Shown piece after piece: positions 44,963-53,471 of a stretch of 64,000 bases of DNA. Within the stretch, counting starts at the first letter, position 1. The number at the start of each line of letters is the position of its first letter. This DNA is from YA12-FULL-51-18 sp041665305 (GTDB lineage Bacteria > Elusimicrobiota > Elusimicrobia > Elusimicrobiales > UBA9959), in the NCBI GenBank assembly GCA_041665305.1, contig JBAYJD010000004.1, forward strand, positions 1 through 64,000, written 5' to 3'. Under the pieces are notes generated by a model. The model did no database searches. It saw only the letters and a program-made list of their open reading frames with translations, and was not told the DNA's origin. A program made the position numbers and the translations under genes.

Positions 44963-45983
44963 TGGTTATCACACGTGAAACAGTCTCCGCAAAGCAGACA
45001 TCGCTGAAAGGATAAGCCGCGGGACTCGCAAGAAATTTTTTTATGGCCTGGAGCTTAAGCTGGTAATCTTTTTCGCTCATATTTTTCATAAAATCGTAAA
45101 GCTGTTCATAAGTCGCGAATTTTCTTTTATCTATAAAACAATCTTCCGGGACATACCGCGAGATGTCAGGCGCGCCCCAGTAGACAGGAACGCAGCCGGC
45201 AAAAAAAGAATCAAAAATTTTTTCGGTTATATAGCCCGGGATCTCGCGGGCGTTTTCATAACAGATGGAAAACTTATAAGCGCGCATTATTTCCCGTTTT
45301 TCTCCGATCTTGCCTTTGTAGGACGGGAACCTTGGGCGCAGCAGCCCGGTCAGCGGTTTTATCCGGTTCAAGCCCCTGATCAGCCGCGGGCCGTCAAAAA
45401 CGAAGCTATCCCACCCTACTCCGTAGAGATCGAACTCTTCGGGATGATTTTTTTCAAACCACCGTACCGCTCTTTCCCGCTCCGAGTACAGTTCCAAAGG
45501 GTGGGAGCGTTTTTTATGCGCCGCTATCATCAGGCAAAAAGCTTTTTTTTCTTCCGGCTGCACAAGGGATTCCTTAGGGAAAGCGTTGGCGAAATGCATC
45601 TCAAAGCAGCGTTTGTTATCCACCAGACGGGTATCCCAGGTAAAGATCGCGTCGAACTGACCCTGCCCGGCCGTCTTCCAGTTTTCCGGACGGATCACCT
45701 CGCATTCCGATAAAAGCGCGATATTCCTTGTTTTCCCCAGCCAGGCGCCCATGATTCCGGCAAGCGGGACACGGGGGATCTCCAGGAACAGAACCGTATC
45801 CGGGATCTCACGCGAGGCGAGGAAGATATCCTGCGTATGGCAGATCCAGCCCGAATGCGACAGCGATTCCTTGAGCAGCCTGAAAGCGGAAAGGCAATCA
45901 TCCCTGTTAACGGGACTGCCGCTATTGAACAGCTCGTCTTGCCGGTACGGCGGTTCTACCCAAATAGCCAGTTTTCCGTGCAT
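44955..45983 (-). CDS. Family 10 glycosyltransferase (alpha-1,3/4-fucosyltransferase-like)
   Basis: 342 residues. The C-terminal half carries the GT10 pattern YKFSICYENAREIPGYITEK and IFDSFFAGCVPVYWGAPDIS, plus YVPEDCFIDKRKF. GT10 enzymes use GDP-fucose; since a Gmd and a fucose-synthase-like reductase are in the cluster, a GDP-6-deoxyhexose donor is reasonable (inference). Its stop overlaps the radical SAM gene start by 8 nt. Confidence 0.86.
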   Translation of the reverse strand: MHGKLAIWVEPPYRQDELFNSGSPVNRDDCLSAFRLLKESLSHSGWICHTQDIFLASREIPDTVLFLEIPRVPLAGIMGAWLGKTRNIALLSECEVIRPENWKTAGQGQFDAIFTWDTRLVDNKRCFEMHFANAFPKESLVQPEEKKAFCLMIAAHKKRSHPLELYSERERAVRWFEKNHPEEFDLYGVGWDSFVFDGPRLIRGLNRIKPLTGLLRPRFPSYKGKIGEKREIMRAYKFSICYENAREIPGYITEKIFDSFFAGCVPVYWGAPDISRYVPEDCFIDKRKFATYEQLYDFMKNMSEKDYQLKLQAIKKFLASPAAYPFSDVCFAETVSRVITNA

Positions 45984-45990
45984 AATTCAC

Positions 45991-47472
45991 CTAAAAATGG
46001 AACCGGTTGATCTTTGCATACAACTCGGCTTTAAACTGTTGCGGCAGCCACTTATGCAATAGCACGGCATAAGCAAGGAACAAAAACGCCGTGGAAAACG
46101 CCAGGAACACCAGGGACCGGCCCATAACCGTTCCAGGCCCGCCGCCCCACCCCGCTGAAAAACGCAACGCCGCTAGCGGGACCGACAACAGCGCCGCGTG
46201 CGCGATCCCCCCCCAGGGCAATTCCACGGGCAGAAGTTTGCGCATACTGAAATACAAAAGGATTCCTGACACTATCCAGCCGAAAACGATAGAGCTCCCT
46301 GCCCCGATAAAAGGATTTAAGGGCATAAGGACTGACAAACCGCAAAGCAAAGTGAGCGTCCCCGCGACTCCCGGCAATATTATAGGCGACATTTTCAACT
46401 TGGAATGGGAAACCAGCGAGATCATGGAGATTATCATGCGCAAGCCTTCCGCCGCTGCGCCCCAGATAATTATATCCCCACCGCGCCGGAATTTTTCCGA
46501 AGCGACGATCCGGGCTATGGCCCCGCCGTTGGCAGCCACGAATACGGCGGTGACTATAACCATCGGGATAAACGCCGAGGCGTATCTGTTCCAGGCGGCG
46601 GTTTTTTCCTCATCGGAGCTGTGGGAAATTTTAGAATAATATATCGGCTGATAGAACTGGTTGAAAAGGCTTTCAAAGGCGAGCATCAGGCTGCTGCCTA
46701 TCGCAAACCCCACCACAAATATGCCCAGGGCCTCGGAACCGGCGGCGCGCTGGAACAGGAACCTGTAACCCTGGGTGTGGATCCAATACAGGAACACGCT
46801 GACGGACAGCGGCCATGAAAAGTTCCAGACAGGCGCCGCCGCGCTGAAAAAAGGAAGCGGCCCGGCACGGTCCGGCACGGCCGGCAACGCTTTATAAAAA
46901 AACCACAAGATCAGGACAAAAGCCAGGGCCTGGCCCAGCAACTGCCCGCTTAACCAGAATTCGGCCGAGGCCGTAAAGTTTTTAACCAGCAGCGCGGACA
47001 AGGCAAGTCCTGACCACAGGGTCAGCACGGACCCGGCGATAAAATAAAAACGATGCCCCATCAGGTTAAGAAAACCGGCGTATGAAATGTTGCCCATGGT
47101 GATGACTATGCCGGCCGCCACGAGCGCCGCAAGCCATAGAGGATGTATCGCGATACCCAGAAAATTCCGGTATACCGGCAGCAGTATAACGCTAAACACG
47201 GAAACACCCAGAAGATAAACGGCCCAGCTGTTAAGGCCGCTTCTCAGCCGGTCCTCCTTCTCCCACTCCAGCAGGCGGCGGTTCATATACATACCCACAG
47301 GATTCAGCAGGACCAGCCCGAACCAGCCGGAGACGGTAAGGATAATATTCATCCGCCCGACTTCGGCGGGGCTTAACAGGCTGGTGAATACCCGTATGTA
47401 GAGAACGGAGGTAAGAGCTATTACCCCCCGGCCGAAGCCTAGAAGGATAAAATCCTTTATTCGTTTACCCAT
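45991..47472 (-). CDS. Polysaccharide flippase/MATE-like transporter (second Wzx type)
   Basis: 493 residues with about 12-14 hydrophobic segments; RVFTSLLSPAEVGRMNIILT is the N-terminal family motif. Probably flips a lipid-linked repeat unit. Having this as well as the flippase at 36283 and a Wzm/Wzt exporter implies more than one glycan product or export route. Stop and start are within 8 nt of both neighbours. Confidence 0.83.
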   Translation of the reverse strand: MGKRIKDFILLGFGRGVIALTSVLYIRVFTSLLSPAEVGRMNIILTVSGWFGLVLLNPVGMYMNRRLLEWEKEDRLRSGLNSWAVYLLGVSVFSVILLPVYRNFLGIAIHPLWLAALVAAGIVITMGNISYAGFLNLMGHRFYFIAGSVLTLWSGLALSALLVKNFTASAEFWLSGQLLGQALAFVLILWFFYKALPAVPDRAGPLPFFSAAAPVWNFSWPLSVSVFLYWIHTQGYRFLFQRAAGSEALGIFVVGFAIGSSLMLAFESLFNQFYQPIYYSKISHSSDEEKTAAWNRYASAFIPMVIVTAVFVAANGGAIARIVASEKFRRGGDIIIWGAAAEGLRMIISMISLVSHSKLKMSPIILPGVAGTLTLLCGLSVLMPLNPFIGAGSSIVFGWIVSGILLYFSMRKLLPVELPWGGIAHAALLSVPLAALRFSAGWGGGPGTVMGRSLVFLAFSTAFLFLAYAVLLHKWLPQQFKAELYAKINRFHF

Positions 47473-48673
47473 TTGTCGGAAACACTCTCGAATCCCAGAT
47501 TTCTAAAGGCTGCCCTGCCTTAGCTCCGATAGCGGAGATCTTCGCCGCGCACCCCGCGATATCGGTTATACCAAGATCGGAGCCTTTAATACGCTTGGCG
47601 CCGGCATGCCCGATGTACCGCCGCAGCGCGTCGAAAAGTCCCAGCTTCAGCAGCAAACTCCGCAAGCCCAGTTTAAGCTTCAACAACAGCAGCCTGCGCC
47701 GGACGCTTCTCCCGGTCTGCAAGGGCAGTTCGCCTAATTTTTCATAGAACTCCGCAAGGTCGCGGTTCACATCGCCGCCTGCGCGCGCGACCTCCATCAG
47801 ATCCTGATAATACAGCAAAAAATATTCGCCCATTGGAAGCGTATATTTACCGAAATTCTCGGGTTCAAGTTTTTGCAATCTTAACAATGATTCCGCGAGC
47901 GCGTTATATGTATATTTCCCCTTGCATGGGGTATGCCGGAAATCCGTGTCGGCATTCTTCCACATACTGGCCGGATCGTGGATTTCCTGCGCCACCTGGG
48001 AAGTGTTGCCGCGGCCTATAACTGCCAGCGGTTTGTCTATGACATACATTGCCCCCGTCCGCCTGATCAGCCAGGGAACGGCTATAATTTCGCCAAGGGG
48101 CGTAAGGTAAAAGGCCCCGCATTTGGCCTTTAAGCCTTCAGCCGTTTTTTTACGGAACACCATGGCGGAAGGATGCGGAGGATACCCAAGGCCGGATCTA
48201 AAAGACAAGTAATCGGAAATAACCTTTTCCGCGTCATGCCTGATAACTTTCCCGCTGAAATCCCTGGCCAGAATGGTGTTTTTAAGCCTCTCCTCGAAAT
48301 AAGTGGAGTCGTAATAAGTGACTACCCCGAAAGACAGCAATTGGGCCTGCCGCTCTTTTATGACCGCGGCCGTCTGCGCCAGGGCGCCCGGCAGCAGCAT
48401 ATCGTCATCGCCCAGAACAAGAAGATATTCACCCAAGGCCCTGTCATAGCAGGCGTTCCAGTTTTCATGGGTAAGCAGAAAACGGGAGGAACCGGCGTAT
48501 TTGATCCTGGGGTCGGAAAAGCCGGCTACCGTCTCTCTGGTGGCGTCAGAGGACGCATTGTCGTTTATAACCACCTCAAAATCGGTAAAATCCTGGTCAA
48601 GGACCGACTCCACAGCGTATGCCAGCAGGCGCGCCCTGTTGCGGGTCGGTATTAAAACAGAAAAAAAAGGCAT
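47465..48673 (-). CDS. Family 2 glycosyltransferase
   Basis: 402 residues from MPFFSVLIPTRNRARLLAYA; DFEVVINDNASSDATRETV and GEYLLVLGDDDMLLPGALAQ with the DDD metal motif. AAAGGA lies about 10 nt upstream. The long C-terminal half (from about residue 230) has no clear motif and ends in a basic region. It follows the CgeB-like gene by 2 nt. Confidence 0.86.
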   Translation of the reverse strand: MPFFSVLIPTRNRARLLAYAVESVLDQDFTDFEVVINDNASSDATRETVAGFSDPRIKYAGSSRFLLTHENWNACYDRALGEYLLVLGDDDMLLPGALAQTAAVIKERQAQLLSFGVVTYYDSTYFEERLKNTILARDFSGKVIRHDAEKVISDYLSFRSGLGYPPHPSAMVFRKKTAEGLKAKCGAFYLTPLGEIIAVPWLIRRTGAMYVIDKPLAVIGRGNTSQVAQEIHDPASMWKNADTDFRHTPCKGKYTYNALAESLLRLQKLEPENFGKYTLPMGEYFLLYYQDLMEVARAGGDVNRDLAEFYEKLGELPLQTGRSVRRRLLLLKLKLGLRSLLLKLGLFDALRRYIGHAGAKRIKGSDLGITDIAGCAAKISAIGAKAGQPLEIWDSRVFPTNG

Positions 48674-48675
48674 AG

Positions 48676-49701
48676 TCACTGTTGTCCTTTCCCCCAGACG
48701 GCGGCAAAGATCTCCTGGAACCTTTTGAAATATGTATGTTCGTTTACCGCGCGGGAACATCCGGAAGAGGCGATGGAAAATCGTTCTTTCTCATTGTCGA
48801 GGTAATATCGTATAAGTCCGGCGCAGTCCTCCGGCGTGGTATAAACCGAAACTTCTTCGCCTATCTTCAGATAACGCTCCAGGCCGGGAACATAATTCGT
48901 AAGCTGAAAACCTCCGGCGAGCGGGATCTCAAAATTGCGGGCTTTGATCTGCTCCGCCGTCTTCGGCGAGCGCAGAAATCGCGCCAAATTCATAAACGAA
49001 CCCAGCGCGAACCTGAGATCCCTGCTGACGCTGTTGGAAAGGTTCAGGTTTATCCGGCTCTCGCGGAAGATCTGCGACATTTCCTCAAAACTTGCCTTGC
49101 CGTTCGGCCAGCCCCGGCCGAAGCATTCCACTTTTACGCCTAGCCCGGCCAGCGTTTTAATAAACCAGCCCCGGACCTGGTTATACGCCCCCACAAACGA
49201 AACTTCATAACGGAATTCGGACCCGGAAGGCATGGGTCCCGCGCAAGCGCCGAAGATCTGCCCGGCCCATTGGGTTAAGAGCGGTTCTACGCCAAGCTTC
49301 CGGTATTTTGCGACACTGAATAAGTCCGTGGTGCAGACATGCGTGAAATGCGGGGCAAGTTTTGAGGAATACCGTTCAAAGCGCCAGGTATCATCGCCGA
49401 ACCAGGCGCAGGTGGCCCATTTTGCCTTTAAAAAGTCCAGGGTCCCGGCGTCGAATTGATCGGTATAAGGCAGGAAGAAGATCAGGTCGGGGTTAAAACT
49501 TTCCGCTTTTTCCATAAGCGCCCTGCGCAAGGCGGGGATATCGTGAAGATAAGCGTCGTACCAGAAGGGTTCGACATTTCCCACAAGCTTTTTAAAATTC
49601 TCATAAAAGCACGCCGCATCTCCAGAAGGACCTCGGGACTTCTCCCCATAGTCCCATTGCATCAGTACGGCCAGTATTTTTTTATTCCATTTGGGAGTCA
49701 T
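48676..49701 (-). CDS. CgeB-like glycosyltransferase
   Basis: 341 residues. Resembles the family related to Bacillus CgeB and other one-domain GT-B-like proteins: PDLIFFLPYTDQFDAGTLDF, CAWFGDDTWRFERYS, VSFVGAYNQVRGWFIKTLAG, RINLNLSNSVSRDLRFALGS, KARNFEIPLAGGFQLTNYVP. Substrate unknown. An AAGGTT motif precedes the ATG. Its upstream neighbour was originally the ColD-like gene: the last 31 bp of that gene remain directly in front of it, beyond the AbiE insertion. Confidence 0.82.
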   Translation of the reverse strand: MTPKWNKKILAVLMQWDYGEKSRGPSGDAACFYENFKKLVGNVEPFWYDAYLHDIPALRRALMEKAESFNPDLIFFLPYTDQFDAGTLDFLKAKWATCAWFGDDTWRFERYSSKLAPHFTHVCTTDLFSVAKYRKLGVEPLLTQWAGQIFGACAGPMPSGSEFRYEVSFVGAYNQVRGWFIKTLAGLGVKVECFGRGWPNGKASFEEMSQIFRESRINLNLSNSVSRDLRFALGSFMNLARFLRSPKTAEQIKARNFEIPLAGGFQLTNYVPGLERYLKIGEEVSVYTTPEDCAGLIRYYLDNEKERFSIASSGCSRAVNEHTYFKRFQEIFAAVWGKGQQ

Positions 49702-49712
49702 TCTTAACCTTG

Positions 49713-49743
49713 CTCAATATTTCCGCAGGCAGCTTTTGAGCAT
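49713..49743. repeat. 31-bp direct repeat, distal copy bounding AbiE module 2
   Basis: Identical over 31 bp to 51276-51306. On the minus strand it reads as the last codons (M-L-K-S-C-L-R-K-Y-stop) of the ColD-like gene. It is therefore a duplicated gene 3' end left downstream of the abiEii gene and 12 nt before the CgeB-like gene. Confidence 0.9.
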
Positions 49744-49776
49744 TGCCCGGGCCGGAAACAGATTATTTCAAGCGGT

Positions 49777-50553
49777 CTAAAACTCTAAAGACTTGATATA
49801 GGCCTCAAACATCCTGACTTTGTTACTGTCTCCACTGTTGACAAGAAAGGGTTCAAGGTCTCCCGCCAGCTCATTAAGATTTAATTCGGAAGTTCTGGCC
49901 AGAAGCCGTTCTTTTAGGCCGCGCCCGTCGGGAATGCCTGTTTTGTCGCGAAGATATCGGTAATTCGGTTTAGTTTGAGGCATGAGGAACGCGATATCAT
50001 AAAAATCCCTTCCTTTGGCGCGGGGACGGTTTAACGCCGCGTAAATCTTCTGCGATAAAAGAAGATCGATCGGGGAGGCATAGATCTGGGTAAACACATC
50101 GAATTTATTAAGGATCTTCAGGTCCCTCGCGTAATCAAACGCATGAGGAACGGTATCCATTTGTATCAGGATCTTTTCGTCACGCAGGCCGGAAATATCG
50201 TTATCGAACAATACTCCGGGGAACCTGATATAGGACCGGTACGCCCCCTTAAAGACATTCTTTATTTCCACCGCATAGCCTTGCAGTTCCAGACCGCGTT
50301 TGACCGCCCCGGCAAGATCCGCGAACGCCCGCTCTGTAAGACCGAAATTATCAAAATCCAGGTCTTCTGAAAACCGATTGTTGCCGTAAACTATACGCAA
50401 AGCCGTTCCGCCAAGAAAAGCCAGGCCGCGGCCGGTCTCAGTATTAAACACTATTTCAAGTATCTTGCATTGTAGGTATTCCCGCAGGATATTACGTTTA
50501 AAAGGCCGTTCCCTGGGCGGATAATACTTTTCAATGTTCACAAGACTAAGCAT
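49777..50553 (-). CDS. abiEii: AbiEii-type nucleotidyltransferase toxin (second)
   Basis: 258 residues. FLGGTALRIVYGNNRFSEDLDF at about 50-71 holds the GT/S and DLD metal-binding motif of the nucleotidyltransferase family; ASPIDLLLSQKIYAALNRP and KGRDFYDIAFLMPQ follow. It is clearly divergent from the toxin at 9029, so this is not a recent duplicate. It starts 3 nt after the antitoxin stop. Confidence 0.87.
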   Translation of the reverse strand: MLSLVNIEKYYPPRERPFKRNILREYLQCKILEIVFNTETGRGLAFLGGTALRIVYGNNRFSEDLDFDNFGLTERAFADLAGAVKRGLELQGYAVEIKNVFKGAYRSYIRFPGVLFDNDISGLRDEKILIQMDTVPHAFDYARDLKILNKFDVFTQIYASPIDLLLSQKIYAALNRPRAKGRDFYDIAFLMPQTKPNYRYLRDKTGIPDGRGLKERLLARTSELNLNELAGDLEPFLVNSGDSNKVRMFEAYIKSLEF

Positions 50554-50556
50554 GGT

Positions 50557-51177
50557 TTATAGATCCAGGAACCGGCCGACTCTGGACGACAAGGCTCGCA
50601 CGCCGAAAGCGTCAAGATATTTATTAAGCCTGCTCGTATCGGCTTTAGCTTTAAACTCGGCGGAATTAAATCGTAAACTTTCAAAATCCACGGCATCTTT
50701 TATGCGCGGATTAAGATATAAAAAATCAAGCAGGGCCTTTTCAATTTCAGCCACCAGCACCCGGCGGCCATTTTTCTCTCTGAGTTCATATCCGAACATC
50801 AGCGAAGGCTTGAGCTGCTTATAGGTAAAAACGCCTATGTTTGTTTTAAACTGATTTGTTTTTTGCGAAGTCACCGAAGTTATGGCATAAACGGCTTCCG
50901 GAATAAGCCCATACAGAGAAAGCGCCATCTCAAGAGAAATATATGACGGCTTATAGATAGTATTGGCGATCAGAAACAACTCATGTTCATCTAAACCGGC
51001 ATCAGAAAAAATATAGTAGCCTCTCCTGACCTTATTTATATAACCTTTTGCCATCCATTCGTTTATGCGCCTGAAATCAAAATCTGGCGCAATTTTTCTA
51101 ACATCGGCCAGACCAAAAACATCGAAGCCTTTTAATTTTTCTTTGAAATTTAAAAATTTCATATCATATAATTCCAT
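50557..51177 (-). CDS. abiEi: AbiEi-type antitoxin/autoregulator (second)
   Basis: 206 residues from the ATG at 51177, or 201 from the next ATG at 51162. N-terminal winged helix: FGLADVRKIAPDFDFRRINE and WMAKGYINKVRRGYYIF, then PSYISLEMALSLYGLIPEAV typical of AbiEi, and EIEKALLDFLYLNPRIKDAV. The first ATG lies inside a 46-bp palindrome that is a good candidate for its own operator, which would make regulation start-site proximal. Neither ATG has a clear SD. Confidence 0.85.
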   Translation of the reverse strand: MELYDMKFLNFKEKLKGFDVFGLADVRKIAPDFDFRRINEWMAKGYINKVRRGYYIFSDAGLDEHELFLIANTIYKPSYISLEMALSLYGLIPEAVYAITSVTSQKTNQFKTNIGVFTYKQLKPSLMFGYELREKNGRRVLVAEIEKALLDFLYLNPRIKDAVDFESLRFNSAEFKAKADTSRLNKYLDAFGVRALSSRVGRFLDL

Positions 51178-51211
51178 AACATGTGTTTTTTAACATGTTA
51201 TGGAATTATAT
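51166..51211 (-). promoter_or_regulatory. 19-bp inverted repeat overlapping the abiEi promoter and start
   Basis: 51166-51184 and 51193-51211 are perfect reverse complements with an 8-nt spacer. The distal arm contains TATAAT (51205-51210, minus strand) and the proximal arm contains the first abiEi ATG (51175-51177). Known AbiEi proteins bind inverted repeats ahead of abiE and repress it, so this is the expected operator, here overlapping the -10 box. Confidence 0.75.
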
Positions 51212-51275
51212 CATAATTAAGCCTACACTCAGAATTTTCCAGCTCAATATATTTCGGGCGTACCGTTATACCATA

Positions 51276-51306
51276 CTCAATATTTCCGCAGGCAGCTTTT
51301 GAGCAT
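51276..51306. repeat. 31-bp direct repeat, proximal copy inside the colD-like gene end
   Basis: Identical to 49713-49743. It encodes the C-terminal residues and stop of the ColD-like protein. A third, imperfect copy of its outer half (CTCAATAT..TTC.G..GC) lies at about 51242-51258, just inside the cassette. Confidence 0.9.
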
Positions 51307-52452
51307 GTCCAGGTCGGCTTCGGTAAGCTCCGGGTAATTGCCGAAGTAAAAGCCGCATTCGTGCAGGAACTGGCCGCCTTTAAGCTGCCAGTCGCCTTTA
51401 ACATACTTGGCGAAAAAGGGCTGATGCTGCATATTGCCCGCTATAACAGGACGGATTTCCACACCGTCACCGGAGAACTGCTCGATGTATTTGGCGCGCA
51501 GTTCCCTGGTCTTGCAAAGCACCGGAAAAGCGAAATTGGAAACGAAGGAAAGATGTCCGTGCTTTATCGGCAGCAAGTCCGGATTATTATTGACCTCTTC
51601 TTCAAGCGCCAGATAATTTTTCTGACGGACCTGACAATTTTCATCCAGGTATTTAAGCTGGGTTAAACCCAAAAATCCTGTGATCTCGGTAGGCCGCAGA
51701 TTAAAGCCGAGGTCATAAAAAGTATATTTGGCCTCAAATTCGCTCTTTACGCCGTATTTTTCCCGCAGGCGGCGCTGGGCCGAGAAGTTAAGGTTGCGGT
51801 CCCAACCGTTGGCGCGGGTTATACGCAGCATTTCGTCCAGCTCGTCGTCATCAGCGCAGGCGCAGCCGCCTTCTATGGTGGACATATGATGAGCCACAAA
51901 AAAAGAAAAAGTGGAGGCCAGGCCGAAATTACCGGTTTTCCCCCCTGGCAGGACCGTGCCGAGGGATTCGCAATTATCCTCTATGAGCAGGACGCCGTTT
52001 TTTTTGCAAAGTTCGCGGATCTCACCCAGGTCACCGGCGAACCCCAGCGCGTTGGTGATAAAAAAAGCGTTCAATTTTACCTTTTTAAGGGTTTCGGAAA
52101 GGTTGGCGGCCATGCAGTTAAGCGTCTGAGCCTCGCAGTCCACCGGCACGGCTTTCATGCCAAGCTGAAGGATGGGCATAACATTGGTGGACCAGGTAAG
52201 GGCTGAAAAGCCCACGGTATCGCCGTCTTTAAGACGGCCCAGATTCTTAAGGGCCTGGAGCAGGGCCAGGTTGGCGCTGCCGCCGCTGTTAAAAAGGATG
52301 CAATGCCGCCGCCCCTGCGCCTTGGCGAAAGCCTTCTCGAACTCCCGGCATTTTTCGCCCATGCTAAGGATTTTGGCCTTAAGTATAAAATCCACCAGTT
52401 CTTTTTTGGTTTCATACTCGTTCAGGAATGTGTTCTTCATTAACGGGATCAT
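51277..52452 (-). CDS. ColD-like 4-keto-6-deoxyhexose 3-dehydratase (DegT/AHBA fold)
   Basis: 391 residues, close to E. coli ColD (388). PLP-dependent fold, but the usual PLP lysine is replaced: the segment FFVAHHMSTIEGGCA has His-His where aminotransferases have Lys. In ColD the corresponding His drives C3 dehydration of GDP-4-keto-6-deoxymannose. Also seen: LFNSGGSANLALLQAL, CESLGTVLPGGKTGNFGLAS, GFNLRPTEITGFLGLTQL, GVEIRPVIAGNMQHQPFF, GFYFGNYPELTEADLDML. No C-x-C...C cluster site, unlike RfbH. The gene's 3' end contains the repeat bounding the AbiE cassette. Confidence 0.87.
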   Translation of the reverse strand: MIPLMKNTFLNEYETKKELVDFILKAKILSMGEKCREFEKAFAKAQGRRHCILFNSGGSANLALLQALKNLGRLKDGDTVGFSALTWSTNVMPILQLGMKAVPVDCEAQTLNCMAANLSETLKKVKLNAFFITNALGFAGDLGEIRELCKKNGVLLIEDNCESLGTVLPGGKTGNFGLASTFSFFVAHHMSTIEGGCACADDDELDEMLRITRANGWDRNLNFSAQRRLREKYGVKSEFEAKYTFYDLGFNLRPTEITGFLGLTQLKYLDENCQVRQKNYLALEEEVNNNPDLLPIKHGHLSFVSNFAFPVLCKTRELRAKYIEQFSGDGVEIRPVIAGNMQHQPFFAKYVKGDWQLKGGQFLHECGFYFGNYPELTEADLDMLKSCLRKY

Positions 52453-52501
52453 AAGTATTTTCCTTCGGGAAAGCCGCTTGCTTTACGCAGAAATTGCTTT
52501 C

Positions 52502-52533
52502 TTCCAACCTTCCAAACCTCTAACCTTCTAACC
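52502..52533. repeat. Octanucleotide array in the fcl-like/colD-like spacer
   Basis: Four degenerate units of consensus YTCCAACC (TTCCAACC, TTCCAAACC, TCTAACC, TTCTAACC) over 32 bp, ending 1 nt before the fcl-like stop codon. The same unit is found inside rfbH and twice in rfbG, each time about 32 bp long. Confidence 0.7.
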
Positions 52534-52534
52534 C

Positions 52535-53467
52535 TCACCGTTTCCCCTGACCTTCCAGTCCTTTAAAAAACTCATAAGCCTTGGCTATTCCGTCCTTCAG
52601 CGATGTGGACGGCGCCCAGCCCCAGGCGGCCTGACGGGCGGTGTCTACCAGCTTTTGTTTCATGCCCGCCGGCTTGGACAGGTCGTGGGTGAACGCGCCT
52701 GTATAACCGACTACTTCGGCCACGGTCTGATAATAGTCGTTGACTGAATGATCGAGCCCCAGTCCGGCATTCATCAGGTCCGGCAGGGTGTCGAAATCGG
52801 TTATGGCTTTATGGATGCAGCCGGCGATATCACCGGCGTACATAAATTCCCTGCGGGTCAGGCCGTCTCCCCAGATCTCTACCGACTTGCCCCCATTCAG
52901 CTTTGCCAGATGCAGTTTACGGATGACAGCCGGGATCATGTGGGAGTGCTCGGGGGAGAACTTATCCCAGCGGCCATAAAGGTTGCACGGAATAAGGGTT
53001 TTATAGCGGAACTCCGGGATTTCTTTTGAAATATAGGCGCACAGCCTGGAAACCACGACCTTTGCCAATGCGTAGCCTTCATTGGTAGGCTCAAGTTCGC
53101 CCTGTAGAACCATTTCCTCTTTAAGAGGATTGGGGGCGTTGCGCGGATACATGCAGGAACTGCCCAGATTTATAAACTTTATAACGCCGCAGTTGCGGGC
53201 GGCCCAAACGGTATTGCGGCCCATATCCATATTTTCAAGCAGGAAAGCCACAGGGTTGGCCATATTGGCCTGTATGCCGCCGACGCGGCCCGCGGCGTGG
53301 ATAATGATGTCCGGCTTAATTTTTGCCATGTAGGCCCTGACAGCTTCGTAATCAAAAAGATCAAGCTCCGGGAGATCCGGCGCAAAAAACTCATGTTTCG
53401 AAGCGGCGGGATGTTCAAGGATATTGCGCCCGACCATCCCCGAACCGCCCGTCAGCATAACTTTCAT
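52535..53467 (-). CDS. GDP-L-fucose/colitose synthase-like epimerase-reductase
   Basis: 310 residues from MKVMLTGGSGMVGRNILEHP (AGAGGG upstream). Extended SDR of the Fcl/WcaG type: HAAGRVGGIQANMANPVAFL, LGSSCMYPRNAPNPLKEEMV, GYALAKVVVSRLCAYISKE (family Tyr/Lys), IPCNLYGRWDKFSPEHSHMI and GDGLTRREFMYAGDIAGCI are strongly Fcl-like. It would epimerise and reduce a GDP-4-keto sugar. Next to the ColD-like gene it may act as a ColC-type enzyme. Confidence 0.88.
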   Translation of the reverse strand: MKVMLTGGSGMVGRNILEHPAASKHEFFAPDLPELDLFDYEAVRAYMAKIKPDIIIHAAGRVGGIQANMANPVAFLLENMDMGRNTVWAARNCGVIKFINLGSSCMYPRNAPNPLKEEMVLQGELEPTNEGYALAKVVVSRLCAYISKEIPEFRYKTLIPCNLYGRWDKFSPEHSHMIPAVIRKLHLAKLNGGKSVEIWGDGLTRREFMYAGDIAGCIHKAITDFDTLPDLMNAGLGLDHSVNDYYQTVAEVVGYTGAFTHDLSKPAGMKQKLVDTARQAAWGWAPSTSLKDGIAKAYEFFKGLEGQGKR

Positions 53468-53471
53468 AAGA

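Larger units (their letters stand above)
49744..51275. mobile_element. AbiE toxin-antitoxin cassette inserted at the 3' end of the colD-like gene
   Basis: 1,532 bp between two perfect 31-bp direct repeats, carrying only abiEi and abiEii and their operator, with no transposase, integrase or terminal inverted repeats that I can see. The left copy joins the cluster gene downstream, and the right copy completes the ColD-like gene. The insertion therefore split a former operon while leaving the host gene intact, as site-specific integration into gene 3' ends does. The boundary and mechanism are inferred; the repeats are directly seen. Confidence 0.7.
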
